A DNA stretch of 64,000 bases, taken from Heligmosomoides polygyrus polygyrus (Eukaryota > Nematoda > Chromadorea > Rhabditida > Heligmosomidae). Both the position numbers and the translations under genes were made by a program. The notes under the pieces are model-generated. The model was not told the origin of the DNA. It did not search any database and saw nothing but the letters and a program-made list of their open reading frames with translations. Shown here piece after piece: positions 25,801-36,500 of this stretch. Within the stretch, counting starts at the first letter, position 1; every line of letters begins with the position of its first letter. The DNA lies in contig OX377201.1 in the NCBI GenBank assembly GCA_947396885.1, forward strand, positions 24,033,923 through 24,097,922, read 5' to 3'.

Positions 25801-28800
25801 CCGCCCTTCCGCGGATGCTCCCGCGGGAGTATAACTCAGGCCATATACTATGATAGGGCGATCTATTGGTTCCTCACTACTGGTCCTCCCTTAGTGAAAC
25901 TGTCCCTCATTACTGGTACTGGTCCACCTCAATGATCCACTCTTAGCGGACAACGTTTTCGGCACACCTTTTGAATCCCCAGACACATTGGACGACGTCT
26001 TTGGCACGTCTTCTGAGTCTCAGGCACGTCATGCGACGTATTCCACACGTCTTCCGAATCCTCTGGCACGTAAAAGACGATTGGGTATTTTCCGCTATTT
26101 TCGCGCCACGTAATTTGATCAGTGTCGATTGACGATGATCGATACTGCAAAAACGAAGTTCAGATTTGTGTTCAGCGACCTCGATTACCCAGGGCTGAAG
26201 TTTTCAGGCAGGTAGAAGTCTGGATATTTTCCGCTATTTTGGCTACCCGTAATTTGATTAATATCTATTTTCGTGTCGTAATTTTCCCCTATTCTATGGC
26301 TAATTTCTGCGGCAGCGCCGATCGATGGTATGACTCATCGCTGAGCGCGTTATTATATAGTGTGATGATAATTTGATCAATATCGGTTGATGGCCATCGA
26401 TGCCTCAAAAACGGACTTCAGATTCGTGTTGAGCGACCTCGACTACCCCCACGGGTAAAGTTTCGGACCACATGAACGACATCCACAAAAAATCGTCAGT
26501 TTGATCAATATCGATCGATGGCAATCGATACTTCACAAACGAACTTCAGATTCGTGTTCAGCGACCTCGATTACCAAATGGATGAAGTTTCTAGGCAGGT
26601 AGAAGACGTCTGGGTATTTTCCGCTATTTTCCCGCACCGTAATTTGATCAATATCGATTGATGGCGATCGATACTTCAGAAACAAACTTCAGATTCGTGT
26701 TCAGCGACTTCGTTTGCCCCAGTGCAGAAGTTCCCAGGCAGGGGGAAGACGTCTGGGTATTTTCCGCTATTTTCGTGTCGTAATTTCCCCGCCCCCCCCC
26801 CCATTTTTCCCCACCCCCATTTCCCCTCCCCGCCCCCGATTTTTCCCCTATTTTATGGCTAATTTCTGAGGCGGTGCCGATCGATAGTATGACTTATCGC
26901 TTAGCGCGTTATTATATAGTATGGTAAACGCAGACGTAGGTCAATATTTAAAAAAAACAGCAAGAAGAACATGGTTCAGACAACAGAACCACAGCCGATG
27001 AGCTGAAACGCAGAAGAAGCGAAGTAGCGAACTAAAGTATAAAACTGGATTATGGAACAAGTTTGGAGTCACAAGACACCTCTGCAAGAACAATTTGATC
27101 AGCCCTAATCTTGAAAGGCTCGAGTGACAGGTGCATGGAGACCTCTCATATGATTTCTTGTTACGATTTGTATTTTTATGCTTTTATATGTTTAGTCATT
27201 TTACACTAAGTTTTATTTTCAGTACTAGGGAGTATTATTAATGAAAAGAGCTTAGCGCTAGCCTACTTTCTAGATGATGAATCCCGGAGTTTATTACAAA
27301 AACATATAGTCCTGGAATTAGCAACGGATGAGAAGCAAAGGTCTACCAGTTCGAATTCCGTTTGAAGGCCATAACCATGTCATCCCGTTTTCTTCATTTT
27401 AGAAAGTGAACTGGATTTGCCTTTTTTCACTGAGAATATTTTTATAGTGTGACCCCTGGCCATTTTGCGTCACAAAAGCCTTAGGAAGATCTGTTTTGAA
27501 GTTGTGTAAGAAAAGCCTGTCTCATGAAAAAAACTGAACCTCCTTTAATCTATTTTCCGTCAGATTCGACAGCAAAGATGAAGTGCCCGACAGTAACGAA
27601 GTGATCCCGCTTGATCTCATGCAGTCAAAGTTTGTTCGACTCATTGAGGAATGTCGCTCATGCAGTCCTGAAGAGGCGCTGTTTGCAACGGAGAAAATGT
27701 GCGTCTTTTTGTGATTTTCTGTGAATCTCAAGTAACTGAGTGCTCTCCGTTAAGGATGTCGTCCGCTGAGTCGCATTCTGCGGAGCTCACACTGCAAGCG
27801 GTAGCAATGGCATTGACCCAGATCGCCACTAAGTTAGGAACAATGACGTAGGTTTCCCTATTAGATAAATGTCTGTCAGATCTGCCTCTGGATATGCTAC
27901 TTCGAGTGGCTAATTTATTGAAAATGTTGTTCTTGTTATGAAAGTGGGCAACATTGAGAGGAGGCGCAACCAATCATAACCACTCAGAACGACGATCGAA
28001 CGCTCATCGTGCAATTAGCATGATCGCCGTACACATCCTCCCCGATTGTCATACCCATTCTATGCAGTCTGACTGGCTGACGCGTTTCCTCCTCCCAGTG
28101 CTGCTGTTTTTCGCAACATTGGCCGAAAATTGCTACTCAAAGAAGAGGTATGGTAGAAACTTCGGCACTGTTGTACTTTCAGAATTCCAGAGGTCGAGGG
28201 AAGGTTGAAAAAATTTCTTCGTCCAAACTTCGCCCAGTGGGTTATTTGGGGTTCCGGTCACGAATCTGACATTCGTCTTTGAAATTCCGGCCGATTATGA
28301 TATAACGGTAGGTACGGGTGACTATGGTCATGGTTACAGATTTCGCCCAAATTTCATTCAGGGGAGTGCTGATCACGAATCTGGCATCCATTTTTGTTAT
28401 TACGCTGGAGTAGGTTAGCTACGGTTAAGGAACGCTTTAGAATATTTGAAGAAGTACTTACTTTGGTACAGCAGTAATACGAAAAATGATGTCAAGTTCA
28501 TGACGAGCACTCCAAATAACCCCCTGGGCGGAGTTTGGGCGAAATCGGTGACGATGACCTCGACAGCCTTAGTTACCCGTACGTACCGTAACCTACCTTG
28601 ATAGGCCGAAACTTCAAAAACGGATGTTTGACTCGTGATCGGCACCCTAGATAACCCACACCCCTGGGCGAAGTTTGGGCGAATTTTTTTCGACCTTCCT
28701 CGACCTCCGGAGTCCTGAAAGTAGATTAGTGCCGAAACTTCATAGCCTTTTATCCCTCGATTGATCATGCCATAGGCATCTGCTATACGAATTAGGAACG

Positions 28801-29187
28801 GCTACTGAACGCTGTGTGTGTCACAGCGGCTGACTGTACTTTTGCAGCCATGTGGAGTCGGCTGTTCGAAGCGCTCTCGTCGCCCAGTGTGGCAAAGTTC
28901 TCGAACACAAATGGTGTCCGTCCAGGGCTGCGTCCATAGTGAGCAGAGTACCGACGGCTTTAGGTCTCACTAGAAATTACTACCAGAAGTGTTACGTCCT
29001 ACAGGTTTGTGTTCTGATGGATCTTGGCAAGCATTCGCCTATGGTGAAAGATTCTTTTAGGTACTTAGGCAATGGGAGAGGCAAGAAGTCGATTAGGCAG
29101 CGGATTCTTTCCAATGACACCACACTGGAGAGAGAACGCGTAAGCGCGATGGATCTGTCTGTTGTTATGTGTACAACTGGTTTTTGA
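13805..29187 (+). CDS. THADA/Trm732-type protein (DUF2428), about 24 exons
   Basis: THADA/Trm732 proteins are large helical-repeat partners of the Trm7/FTSJ1 methyltransferase for 2'-O-methylation in tRNA anticodon loops; fly THADA is also tied to SERCA. Exons: 13805-13855, 14031-14102, 17409-17594, 18212-18494 (or 18500), 18721-18895, 18991-19096, 19151-19252, 19318-19692, 21302-21445, 21500-21614, 21677-21834, 21915-22118, 22176-22262, 23395-23526, 23559-23669, 23736-23917, 24084-24220, 24284-24382, 24467-24549, 24614-24732, 25117-25323, 27564-27698, 27755-27847, 28848-29187. That is about 1,231 residues, shorter than vertebrate THADA. Family marks: LRGKYGVLRILL (exon 7), the PEVRLSAFQLW block, KVHQRVLKTLKLF, and FLVRSAATILFGFVVR, which fits the DUF2428 VRN..LLFSALI.R signature. 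Exons 3-5 and the exon 14-16 junctions are the least certain. Confidence 0.72.
14929..16041. repeat. 1.1 kb foldback element with minisatellite arms
   Basis: Large inverted repeat in THADA intron 2. The left arm starts at CATTTTCAGGTCGAATTGG and the right arm ends with its complement at 16022-16041. Each arm's outer part is a tandem of about 20-base units ending in TTGGACACTTTTCA; the inner parts share TAAGACTTTTTAAATTAAA and CACTCGAAAAGCTCGTCGCG. The centre (about 15370-15570) is unique and AT-rich. Related pieces occur at 33443-34047, 48424-48660 and 57225-58680. Confidence 0.75.
16318..16556 (+). mobile_element. SINE copy
   Basis: GGTAGCGCAATCGGGCGG matches the A box; GATTCGGGTCCCGCCC is the B-box region with a shortened spacer; the body follows (GGTACCAGACTTGTCTAAG, TCGGCTGGCCACC) to a TTTATTTTAT tail. 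Confidence 0.7.
16655..16805 (-). mobile_element. Partial SINE copy
   Basis: Reverse-strand body fragment: ATGGCATATTCCTAGGATCC, CTACTTCTACGGAATGTCGT, GCGTATTTGATTGCACAATG. The head is lost. Confidence 0.5.
20306..20592 (+). mobile_element. SINE copy
   Basis: Nearly full-length copy in THADA intron 8: GTGCGGTCGGAGGAGG (A box), CCTGGTTAGGATTCCCC (B box), GGGGTCGGTGAATTGG and a CCTTTATCCCTTTTATC tail. Confidence 0.75.
20600..21200 (+). mobile_element. Older SINE copy split by a younger SINE
   Basis: Left part 20600-20857 shows GGAATTGCGGTAAGAGGAGG, GAATTGGTACCAGACTTGTC and the body. Right part 21149-21200 resumes with GATTTGCGCTGTCCTTCATT. The younger copy 20858-21148 sits between them. Confidence 0.6.
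20858..21148 (+). mobile_element. SINE copy, best reference for the family
   Basis: Begins GGGCGCGTGTAGCGCAGTCG; the A box TAGCGCAGTCGG and B-box region GGTTCGGATTTCCCGCC are about 45 bases apart, as in tRNA genes. The body runs through GGTACCAGACTCGTCTGGG, CATTGTATGG and GTGGCGCATCCCAAAAGGG to a tail of TTTATCATTTATTATCC units. Flanks AATAGCGGGATT and AATAGTGGGATT form a 12-base target duplication with one mismatch. Confidence 0.82.
25691..25834. repeat. GC-rich MITE with terminal inverted repeats
   Basis: Ends TTATACTCCCGCGGGAGCAT and its exact complement at 25815-25834 bound 144 bases of GC-rich DNA. Each end is itself palindromic (CCCGCGGG, CCGCGG). It lies in THADA intron 22. The target duplication is probably TA or TTA/TAA. 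Confidence 0.65.
26100..26780. repeat. Degenerate tandem repeat, about 135-base unit
   Basis: About five imperfect units in THADA intron 22. Each holds AATTTGATCAATATCGATTG, a GATCGATACTTCA-type segment, TTCAGATTCGTGTTCAGCGA and TGGGTATTTTCCGCTATTTT. The last unit runs into a C-rich tract. Confidence 0.7.
26789..26852. repeat. Poly-C/T tract
   Basis: Runs of C interrupted by TTTTT and CATTTCC at the end of the tandem repeat. Such tracts are prone to sequencing and assembly error. Confidence 0.7.
28200..28745. repeat. Dispersed repeat cluster in THADA intron 24
   Basis: Several inverted and direct copies of the 12090-12312 repeat: TTCGCCCAGTGGGTTATTTG, GGTCACGAATCTGACATTCG, TTCCGGCCGATTATG, CCACACCCCTGGGCGAAGTT. 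Confidence 0.55.
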
Positions 29188-29413
29188 CGATTCGTTGGTT
29201 TTAGGGCCTAATTTGTTTTATAAAGTATTTATTTCCGGAGCGTGTGTTTATTTTGCGGAGTGTTACTTTCAGTGAATCGCTTTAATATCGCTTTGGCGTT
29301 GATACCGTTGATTGATGTTGTGGATACTAATCGAGCTTGTGCCACGGTCGTGGAACACTCAAATAAACACAGTTTCTGTGCTCTCAGCTGACGCGGAGGA
29401 CAACACAGAAACT

Positions 29414-30555
29414 AGTACCAACCCGCTTACTAGGGAAGGGTTTCGACCTCCCATGGAACTTCAAGTTGAGACCAGGATCACTAGAAAGAGCTCGGGATGC
29501 TGACTACGAATATGGATGTCAATAGTGCGAAATGAAACTCCTGAGCGGGTGTGCGACGCACCGGGCGCGAGAGTGGTGAGTCATCGGGGCTCCGTAAGAA
29601 GGACCCGCCAGCTGCGGCAGTGGCACAGGGGTAGTGCCCACGCTCGTGGGGTGTGACGTCGTTGGTTCAGTTCCCGTCGCTGCATTTTTCTTGCAATTCA
29701 TAATTTATCTTCGAAATGAACTTTGGTCCTGAATTATGACATGTGTCTGATTGAATAGCCGGGAAAACTACCATACACGTTTGTAAAAATGCTTGAAGGC
29801 AAAAAACTGCTATCGTGACATTTTTTATTTGCTATTTTGCACAAATAGAGTCCAAATCATGTATTGAATAACTAAAGGTGTTTCTAACAACCTTGGCATT
29901 CATGAAACAAAGCAAAAAAAATGTTTGAAGCAAAAAGGTAATTAGAACGTATGATGAGGAAGAAGAAAATGTCGTTGATCTACCGCACTTTTGATTGATG
30001 TGAAGCCGAGAATGTCATTGATCTACTGCTTTTCTTCACTCACTATGTCCTTTTCACGAGCAAAGGTGGTGCCCATTCTTCTCGCTGAATTTGGGGCGCC
30101 AGAGTAAATAAAAATGTCACCACAGCAGTTTTTTGCCATCAAGCATTTTACAAACGTGTATGGTAGTTTTCCCGACCACGTAGTCAGACACGTGTCATAA
30201 CTCAGAATACAAAATCATTTCGAAAATAAATTATGATTTGCAAAAGAAGCTACTGTGACGGGAACCGAACCAACGACGTCGCACCCGACGAGCATGAGCA
30301 CTACCCCTGCGCCTCCGCCGCAACTGACCGGTTCCTCTTACGGAGCTCCGATTACTCACCACTCTCGCGCCCGGTGCGTCGCACATTCAGCCTGTGGTGA
30401 GGCCCCCGATTTCGGCAGGCCATAACTCGTTCAGGAATTTTATTTTGCAATTCTGACACCCATATTTGTAATCAGCATTCCGAGCTCTTTCTAATGATCC
30501 CGGTCTCAACTTGAAGTTCCATGGGAGGTCGAAACTCTTCCCTAGTTAGTACCAT
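29414..30555. repeat. 1.1 kb foldback element carrying tRNA-like units
   Basis: Between the end of THADA and sir-2.4. The left arm begins near TACTAGGGAAGGGTTTCGAC and the right arm ends with the inverted GTCGAAACTCTTCCCTAGTT. Arms of roughly 400 bases share CTCCCATGGAACTTCAAG, GCGCGAGAGTGGTGAGT and CATACACGTTTGTAAAA. The core (about 29830-30110) is AT-rich. Each arm contains a tRNA-like segment. Confidence 0.75.
29612..29683 (+). other. tRNA-like segment in foldback left arm
   Basis: TGGCACAGGGGTAGTGC resembles an A box and D-arm; GTTGGTTCAGTTCCCGTCGC resembles a B box and T-arm. The outer strands (CTGCGGCAG and GTCGCTGC) can partly pair. No 7-base anticodon loop with T33 is evident, so a functional tRNA is unlikely. 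The inverted counterpart is near 30265-30343. Confidence 0.4.
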
Positions 30556-30587
30556 GTTGTGTCGTATTATCGTTACGGTACAGTTAC

Positions 30588-30597
30588 AGCTCTTCAG
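30588..30597 (+). promoter_or_regulatory. Probable spliced-leader acceptor for the sirtuin
   Basis: AGCTCTTCAG ends two bases before the ATG, leaving only GG between leader and start codon. Inferred from position and consensus. Confidence 0.55.
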
Positions 30598-30599
30598 GG

Positions 30600-33500
30600 A
30601 TGTCGTTGAACTACGCCCAAGCTCTTTCGCCGTATGAGAACAAAGGCGAAGTGGGAATGCCTGAGGTAGGTTTTTCTCTATACAAAAGTGGAGAGTCCAA
30701 CTACGCCGCGTGTAGCTAATAGAAATCAGGAGGACTGTTTCTGAAATTGCTTGCTTAATTTCTTACTTCTCTTACGACGAGTAGCTTCCCATTTGGAGAG
30801 CTCCAAGGCTCAGCAGTCAAAACATTACTCTTTAAGCACTAACTAAGCTTCGGCGTGGGGTAGCGCAGGAGGAGACGCAGGCTATCGAGTCGAGGTTTCT
30901 GGTTCGGGTTTCCTGCCTAGATGAGCCACACCTTACATCCCTTCTATGTCATTGAATTGGTGCTGGACTTGTCGGTAAGGGGCATAACGCCGGCTTCATT
31001 ATCGACTGGCCACAGCAAGTCATTGCACAGGCCAAATGAGCATTCAAGTTGCCTCCAAGACATCCCGTAGAAGTGGAGTAAGATTTGTGGTAAATCCCCA
31101 GGGAAGTGATTTACGCCGCCTTTTCCTTTATAAGTACTAATTGTAAGCTAAAAGGGCGCATTGTCAGGCACATCAAGGAGTATTACACTTTTTACTAACT
31201 ACTCAAAGAGTCAATATGCTACTATTTAAAAATCACGGGAAAGAGAAGAAACAAAAAAGGCGAAAAACGAGGTAATGTGATAAAAGCGGAGAGATCAAGG
31301 GTGGAGTACAAATAAGTTGCTGAGCTCAGATCAAAACTTTACGTTTAAGCAGGACTTGGTTTTTTAATCTCAGGGTGAGGTTGTCTGCTTTGCATCATCG
31401 AAGCTTCCTTAATCGTTGCTTATGATTCATGATTTTCTTAACGGTGGACGATGTTTTTCTGTCTATTTTTTTTTAAATTTGTGTTACTGGGAAATATTGC
31501 AAATGGAGGTGACTGATTGTTACACCTCATATAAAACCTCATGTTATAATAGATGTTACAAGGTGGTTTAAAGATGTTTTGTGAAGAATAAAACTCTTGC
31601 GCCATACTGTGTTCAGTTTGGTATCCCGTATGCGTGGAGCGCAGTCGGAACAGGTGACGGCTATCGCCTGCACCCGATACCGTGTTCCTAGTTCGGATTT
31701 CCCGCCCAGGCCAACCAACCGTTCCATCACTCTGGGGCCGTATGCTCGTCTACCCCAAGTCTCCCCCAAGGAGGGATTGGGGCGTGATATGATATGTTGA
31801 TATTGATTGATTTTCCCCCAACGGGGGAACACGAGCATACGGCCCCTGGTCTCGGTGATTTGCTACCAGATTTGTTTGGGAAGGATAGAACCCTGACTTC
31901 TCCATCGGCTGGCCACAGCAAGACATTGTTTAGGCAAAAACTTACTCGTAAGTGCTTCCACGCAGAATTAGAATGCGCGTTGTTTCCCAAAAGAGATTGA
32001 TTAACGCCATCTTTTATCTTTTATCCTTCATCCCGTATGCTGCCCCGGTTTTCTTGATGTTGACCTGAGACGCACGCACGTACTATTAGTTAATTAAATT
32101 TCAGAGGGTGGAATGCGCTACGTGTGCTTCTGTGGATTAAGTAAAGAATGTGTACAGAACCTCGTGTAAGGGAACGTATTCATTCCTTGTTATCCATAAA
32201 AATTCCTTGGCGGTTGCCAATACGATCCACCTTGTCATCGTCGTTGACAAGTGTAATGGAAACTGGAAATGATCCCTTTTTGCCCCTATACTGGTCGTTC
32301 ATGAGCTTGAGGACACAGAGCTATAGGCTTATTGGAGAATACTGACACGACCACACCGCTTGCCTATATGATGTGCATTAGACGTCGACGTCGAACGATA
32401 GCAACATCTTTTGAACAATCGTTATTCCACTGCTTAATTGGTTTTCAGTTTCGCGACTCACCAGAAGAACTGGACGCCAAGTGCAAAGAACTTGCGCAGC
32501 TTTTGTTACGAAGCAAATGCGTCTTTGTTGTAACAGGAGCCGGTGAGCTTTGGGAGCTCAGCCATGGTCCGCTGAACCAATGCTAATTGGCGAAGATAGT
32601 TCAGGCATCTCCACTGCTGCTGGCATCGCCGATTTTCGGGGACCGAAAGGCGTCTGGACCATCGAGAAGGAGGGTCGTACAGCGGAGAGCGTCGATTTTT
32701 CACGAGCACGCCCTACGCTAACTCATCGAGCGCTACGAGTGCTAGAGAATCGTGGAATAGTGAAGTGAGTTCTGAGAGACAACTATCGATAGAGTTGAGA
32801 AAATGCTGGAGAACGCCATCATATTGAAGGGGACAAAGCGCAATGGTAGTCCTCATCTACAGTTCGAAGATGCTCCATACATAATGCTGCACATTTCTTG
32901 ATCGCGTTTTTCGACAATTTTAACAATTGCCAGCCGGCGGATAAGTGTGGTGTCAATCCTCTGATCTCGTGGTGGATGCATTAGTTGGATCGGACAGTGA
33001 ATTAATTGCTGGTCGGTTCAACAGTCGGAGCGTGTTTCAAGTGTTCTTCCTTGCGATAGTTCAGAACCATATTTGTTATTATTTTTATTTGGGGCGCGTG
33101 GTAGCGCATTCGGAAAAGCGGAGTGTAAGTGTAGTGTAGCAGCATGGGTTCGAGATTACTCGTTCGGATTTCGCGCCCAGGCAGGCCAACCCTTCCATCC
33201 CTACGGGATCAGTGAGTTGGCTCCAGACTTGTCTGGAAAGGACAAAGCACTGATTAGTTTAGCGACGTCCAACCACGACAAGTCATTGTATAAACCAAAC
33301 GCGAGTTTTAGCTCGCCGACAATATCCTGTAGCACTAGCATGCACTGCCCCCCCCCCCCCCCCTCCCAATCAAGGCCACAAGAGCTTGATTAACGCCGTG
33401 CTTTATCGTTCATTTATTTATATCTACCATTTTTCATTTTTCGGCGAATTGGAACGAAATTGAATACTTTTCACGTCAAATTGGATACCCTTCTAAGTTA

Positions 33501-36500
33501 GCCTAAGACTTTCAATCAAAGCGAGTTCTTCCAAATCGAAATGACCTTTAGACAGGCTAAACTATAGACTCACTAAGATGGTTAGAATAATTTTTTGTTC
33601 AAGAAAATTTTGGTGAAAGAAACAGCATCAAAGTGAGGATGTGTGTGCCTTTTTATAATTGTTTGTGTTGTGCCGTTTGCAGAAACTCCATGAAAAATGA
33701 AGTTTGCTATCAATCGAATAAAAATATCAATGTTTCGGACGAGGGCATGGCGCCATCTCTGTTTCGTACTAAAAATGGCCGCCTTCCTGCTCTTTAAAAC
33801 GAGCTTTAAGCCATTGTTTTTTCCTCAATTTTTTTTTTAAATTTCAAACTCTGTGTTCTCTTATTGGGAAGTGAATTGAAACTACAAAGAAATATATGCA
33901 AAAATTTTTCTTGAGCACAAAACACTAACCTTTTTGGAGAGTCTCTAATCTAATGTAGAAGAAGTCCATTTCGATTTGGAAGTGTTCGTTTTGATTTCGA
34001 AAGTCTTAGGCCAGCACAGAAGAGTGCCGAATTGGACGTGAAAAAGGATATTTAAGATTGCGTGGTAGTGCAGTTCGGAATGGCACCGGTTGTTACATGC
34101 GTCAAGATTCGACGTGCTAGAATCTAATCAAGCCTTCAAGAATCGGTGAATAGGATTGGAATAGGGCAAATACGTACTAAAGCTGCTTCCATGATATCTC
34201 GCGGAAGTAGCACTCCCCCCCCCCCCTTAGCTCGAGTTTATACTTGGTTGCCATGGTTCGGAATAGATATCATCGGGGCGACGCGAAAAATCGATATCTA
34301 TGGCGACCGTGATGCCGCGCCGCGTGACGGCGCAAGTATAAACTAGGGCTTATAGGAACTAGTTAATGTCGTCCGAACGATTCATAGCCATCATTCATCC
34401 CTCTTTGTGGCCAAGGCTGGAACGCTTTGAAATCCAAGAACTAGCGAACTTCCCTCTGGAGAGATGGGACCATTTAATAAATCCGCATTTTCAGATTTGT
34501 TGTATCACAAAATGTCGACGGACTGCATCCGCGCTCTTCGTTCCCGCTGAATCGACTAGCCGAGCTTCATGGGAATGTGTTTTGCGAACAGTGCGAGAAA
34601 TGCTCTAGGTGAGTATAGAGTTTTCCCTTTAATTCATCAACTCTAGTTTAGCGTCCTACTAAGAGCAGTAACTAAAACGATTTTAGGCGATATTACCGAG
34701 ATTTTCCCACAGGAAGTGTTGGCCTGAAATACACAGGACGGAGTTGTGACGGCACCCCAAAGGGTAGAGCATGTCGTGGTCGACTTCGTGATACGACTCT
34801 AGATTGGGAGGATGCTCTGCCGGAGCCTGATTTCACTACTGCTTGCAACTACGCGAAGGTACTTGCAATTTTTGCGTGTCCGTTCAGGTTTTCTAGTAAA
34901 GCTGATGATATGCGCTGGAAATGGTGGACTCAAGCCTGCTCGTATTCCACTACTGGGCTAGCCATCAGGGGTGTGCGTAAATGAAATTCAAAATTTCGTA
35001 AATCGTAATCACGAAAAAACCGTCGTACATCGTAAACCGTAGATTGTAAGAGCTACCTGACATGTAATGCAGTACAACTGAATTTTTTAGGTCTTCTGCT
35101 AATGTGAATACAAGTGATCGAGATTTATTATTGCCTTTCTTTTTATTTCCAGCACAAGCTTGACAGTTGTCTTGACAAACTTCTCTCCTTTTTTTACGGC
35201 GGAGTGGCGTTCTACCTCCGCCCTTTAAACAGAGGCGTGGCAAATGTCTGCGCTTCCACTATCTCGTAAGGCAGCCACTGGACTCTCGAGCCAGCCCAGG
35301 GGGTTGGGGGTGAGAGGGCCAGGGGACGAGGGGATAGAACGCTCACCCCCTTTTTTACTTTCACCTTTCCTTCTGGTCAGGCGAAGGGGCGAGGGTATCA
35401 AACGAAATTCTATGCGTTTTAAAAAAGTCGAAAAATTTGTTGATTCGAAAATTTTACCTTGACCTACACCTGCATCGTGTCTCTACAGAAAGTTTTTATC
35501 CTTTGAATGACCATTAGATATTAAATTTCCAACTTTTTAGCAGCGCTTTAGATGCGTATCAGGGCGCACGCAAAATTCTATGCGTTAAATTTCTTAACGA
35601 AATTTTTTAACGGAGAATTTTCGTTAAATTTCCGGTAAATCGTTAAATTTCATTGAAAAATACAATTAGCTGCAAACCGTTATTTCAAGTGAAAAATTCA
35701 AGAAAAACCTTCTACGTTCCAATTTCAAGTGGCCAACAGTTCAAGGAATTGAGTGAAACACTGCAGTGTAAGATTAACAAATCAACATCAACAAACGCAG
35801 AACAATAAACAAACCTTCAGCAACAAGTTATATACAGGGTGTGGAATAAGAACAGGTATGGAATTATCATAGTTCTTTGCGAAACCGTTTTGTGTGATTG
35901 CTCTACGAGAAAGAAAAACCTCAAAACTTTTATTTTTTGTCGGGACCGTGGCGCGGCATCGTGTCACACGGTCCCATACCGCAGAAAAGGCGTGACACGT
36001 CGTCAATCAACGTGTTAACGTTTGGGGAAAGTAGCTTTCCTAATTTTTTAATTAATGTTTTCCTAAAATTGTTCAAAATACGTCCAGCGGCCGAAAACAT
36101 TCTGTCTTGACTTTTCCAGGTGGCGAGCAAAAGTATTCTGGGATAAGCGGCGCCAAGTAAGGATAGGCATATCTTACGACAAGGTTAGACCAGTATCTTT
36201 GTGGATTCGTTGACGTGGTTGGGGGATCGGCGAAGAAATTTCTAGCTCCAAGTGCATTAAATGATAATGATAAAGGAGGTGTTACTCAATCTTTTCGGGA
36301 TACGCCACGCCTTCTACCTCTACGGGATGTCGTGGAGGCGATTTGAATATGTGTTTGGCCATAGAATGACTTTAGGTAGCCAGATAATCAAGAATCCTTT
36401 CTAGACAAGTCTGGTACCAATTCTCGGACTCCGGAGGAATGGAAGGCTTGATTGGCCTGGGCGCGAAATTCGAATCAGGAACCTGGTATCGGTCGCACGC

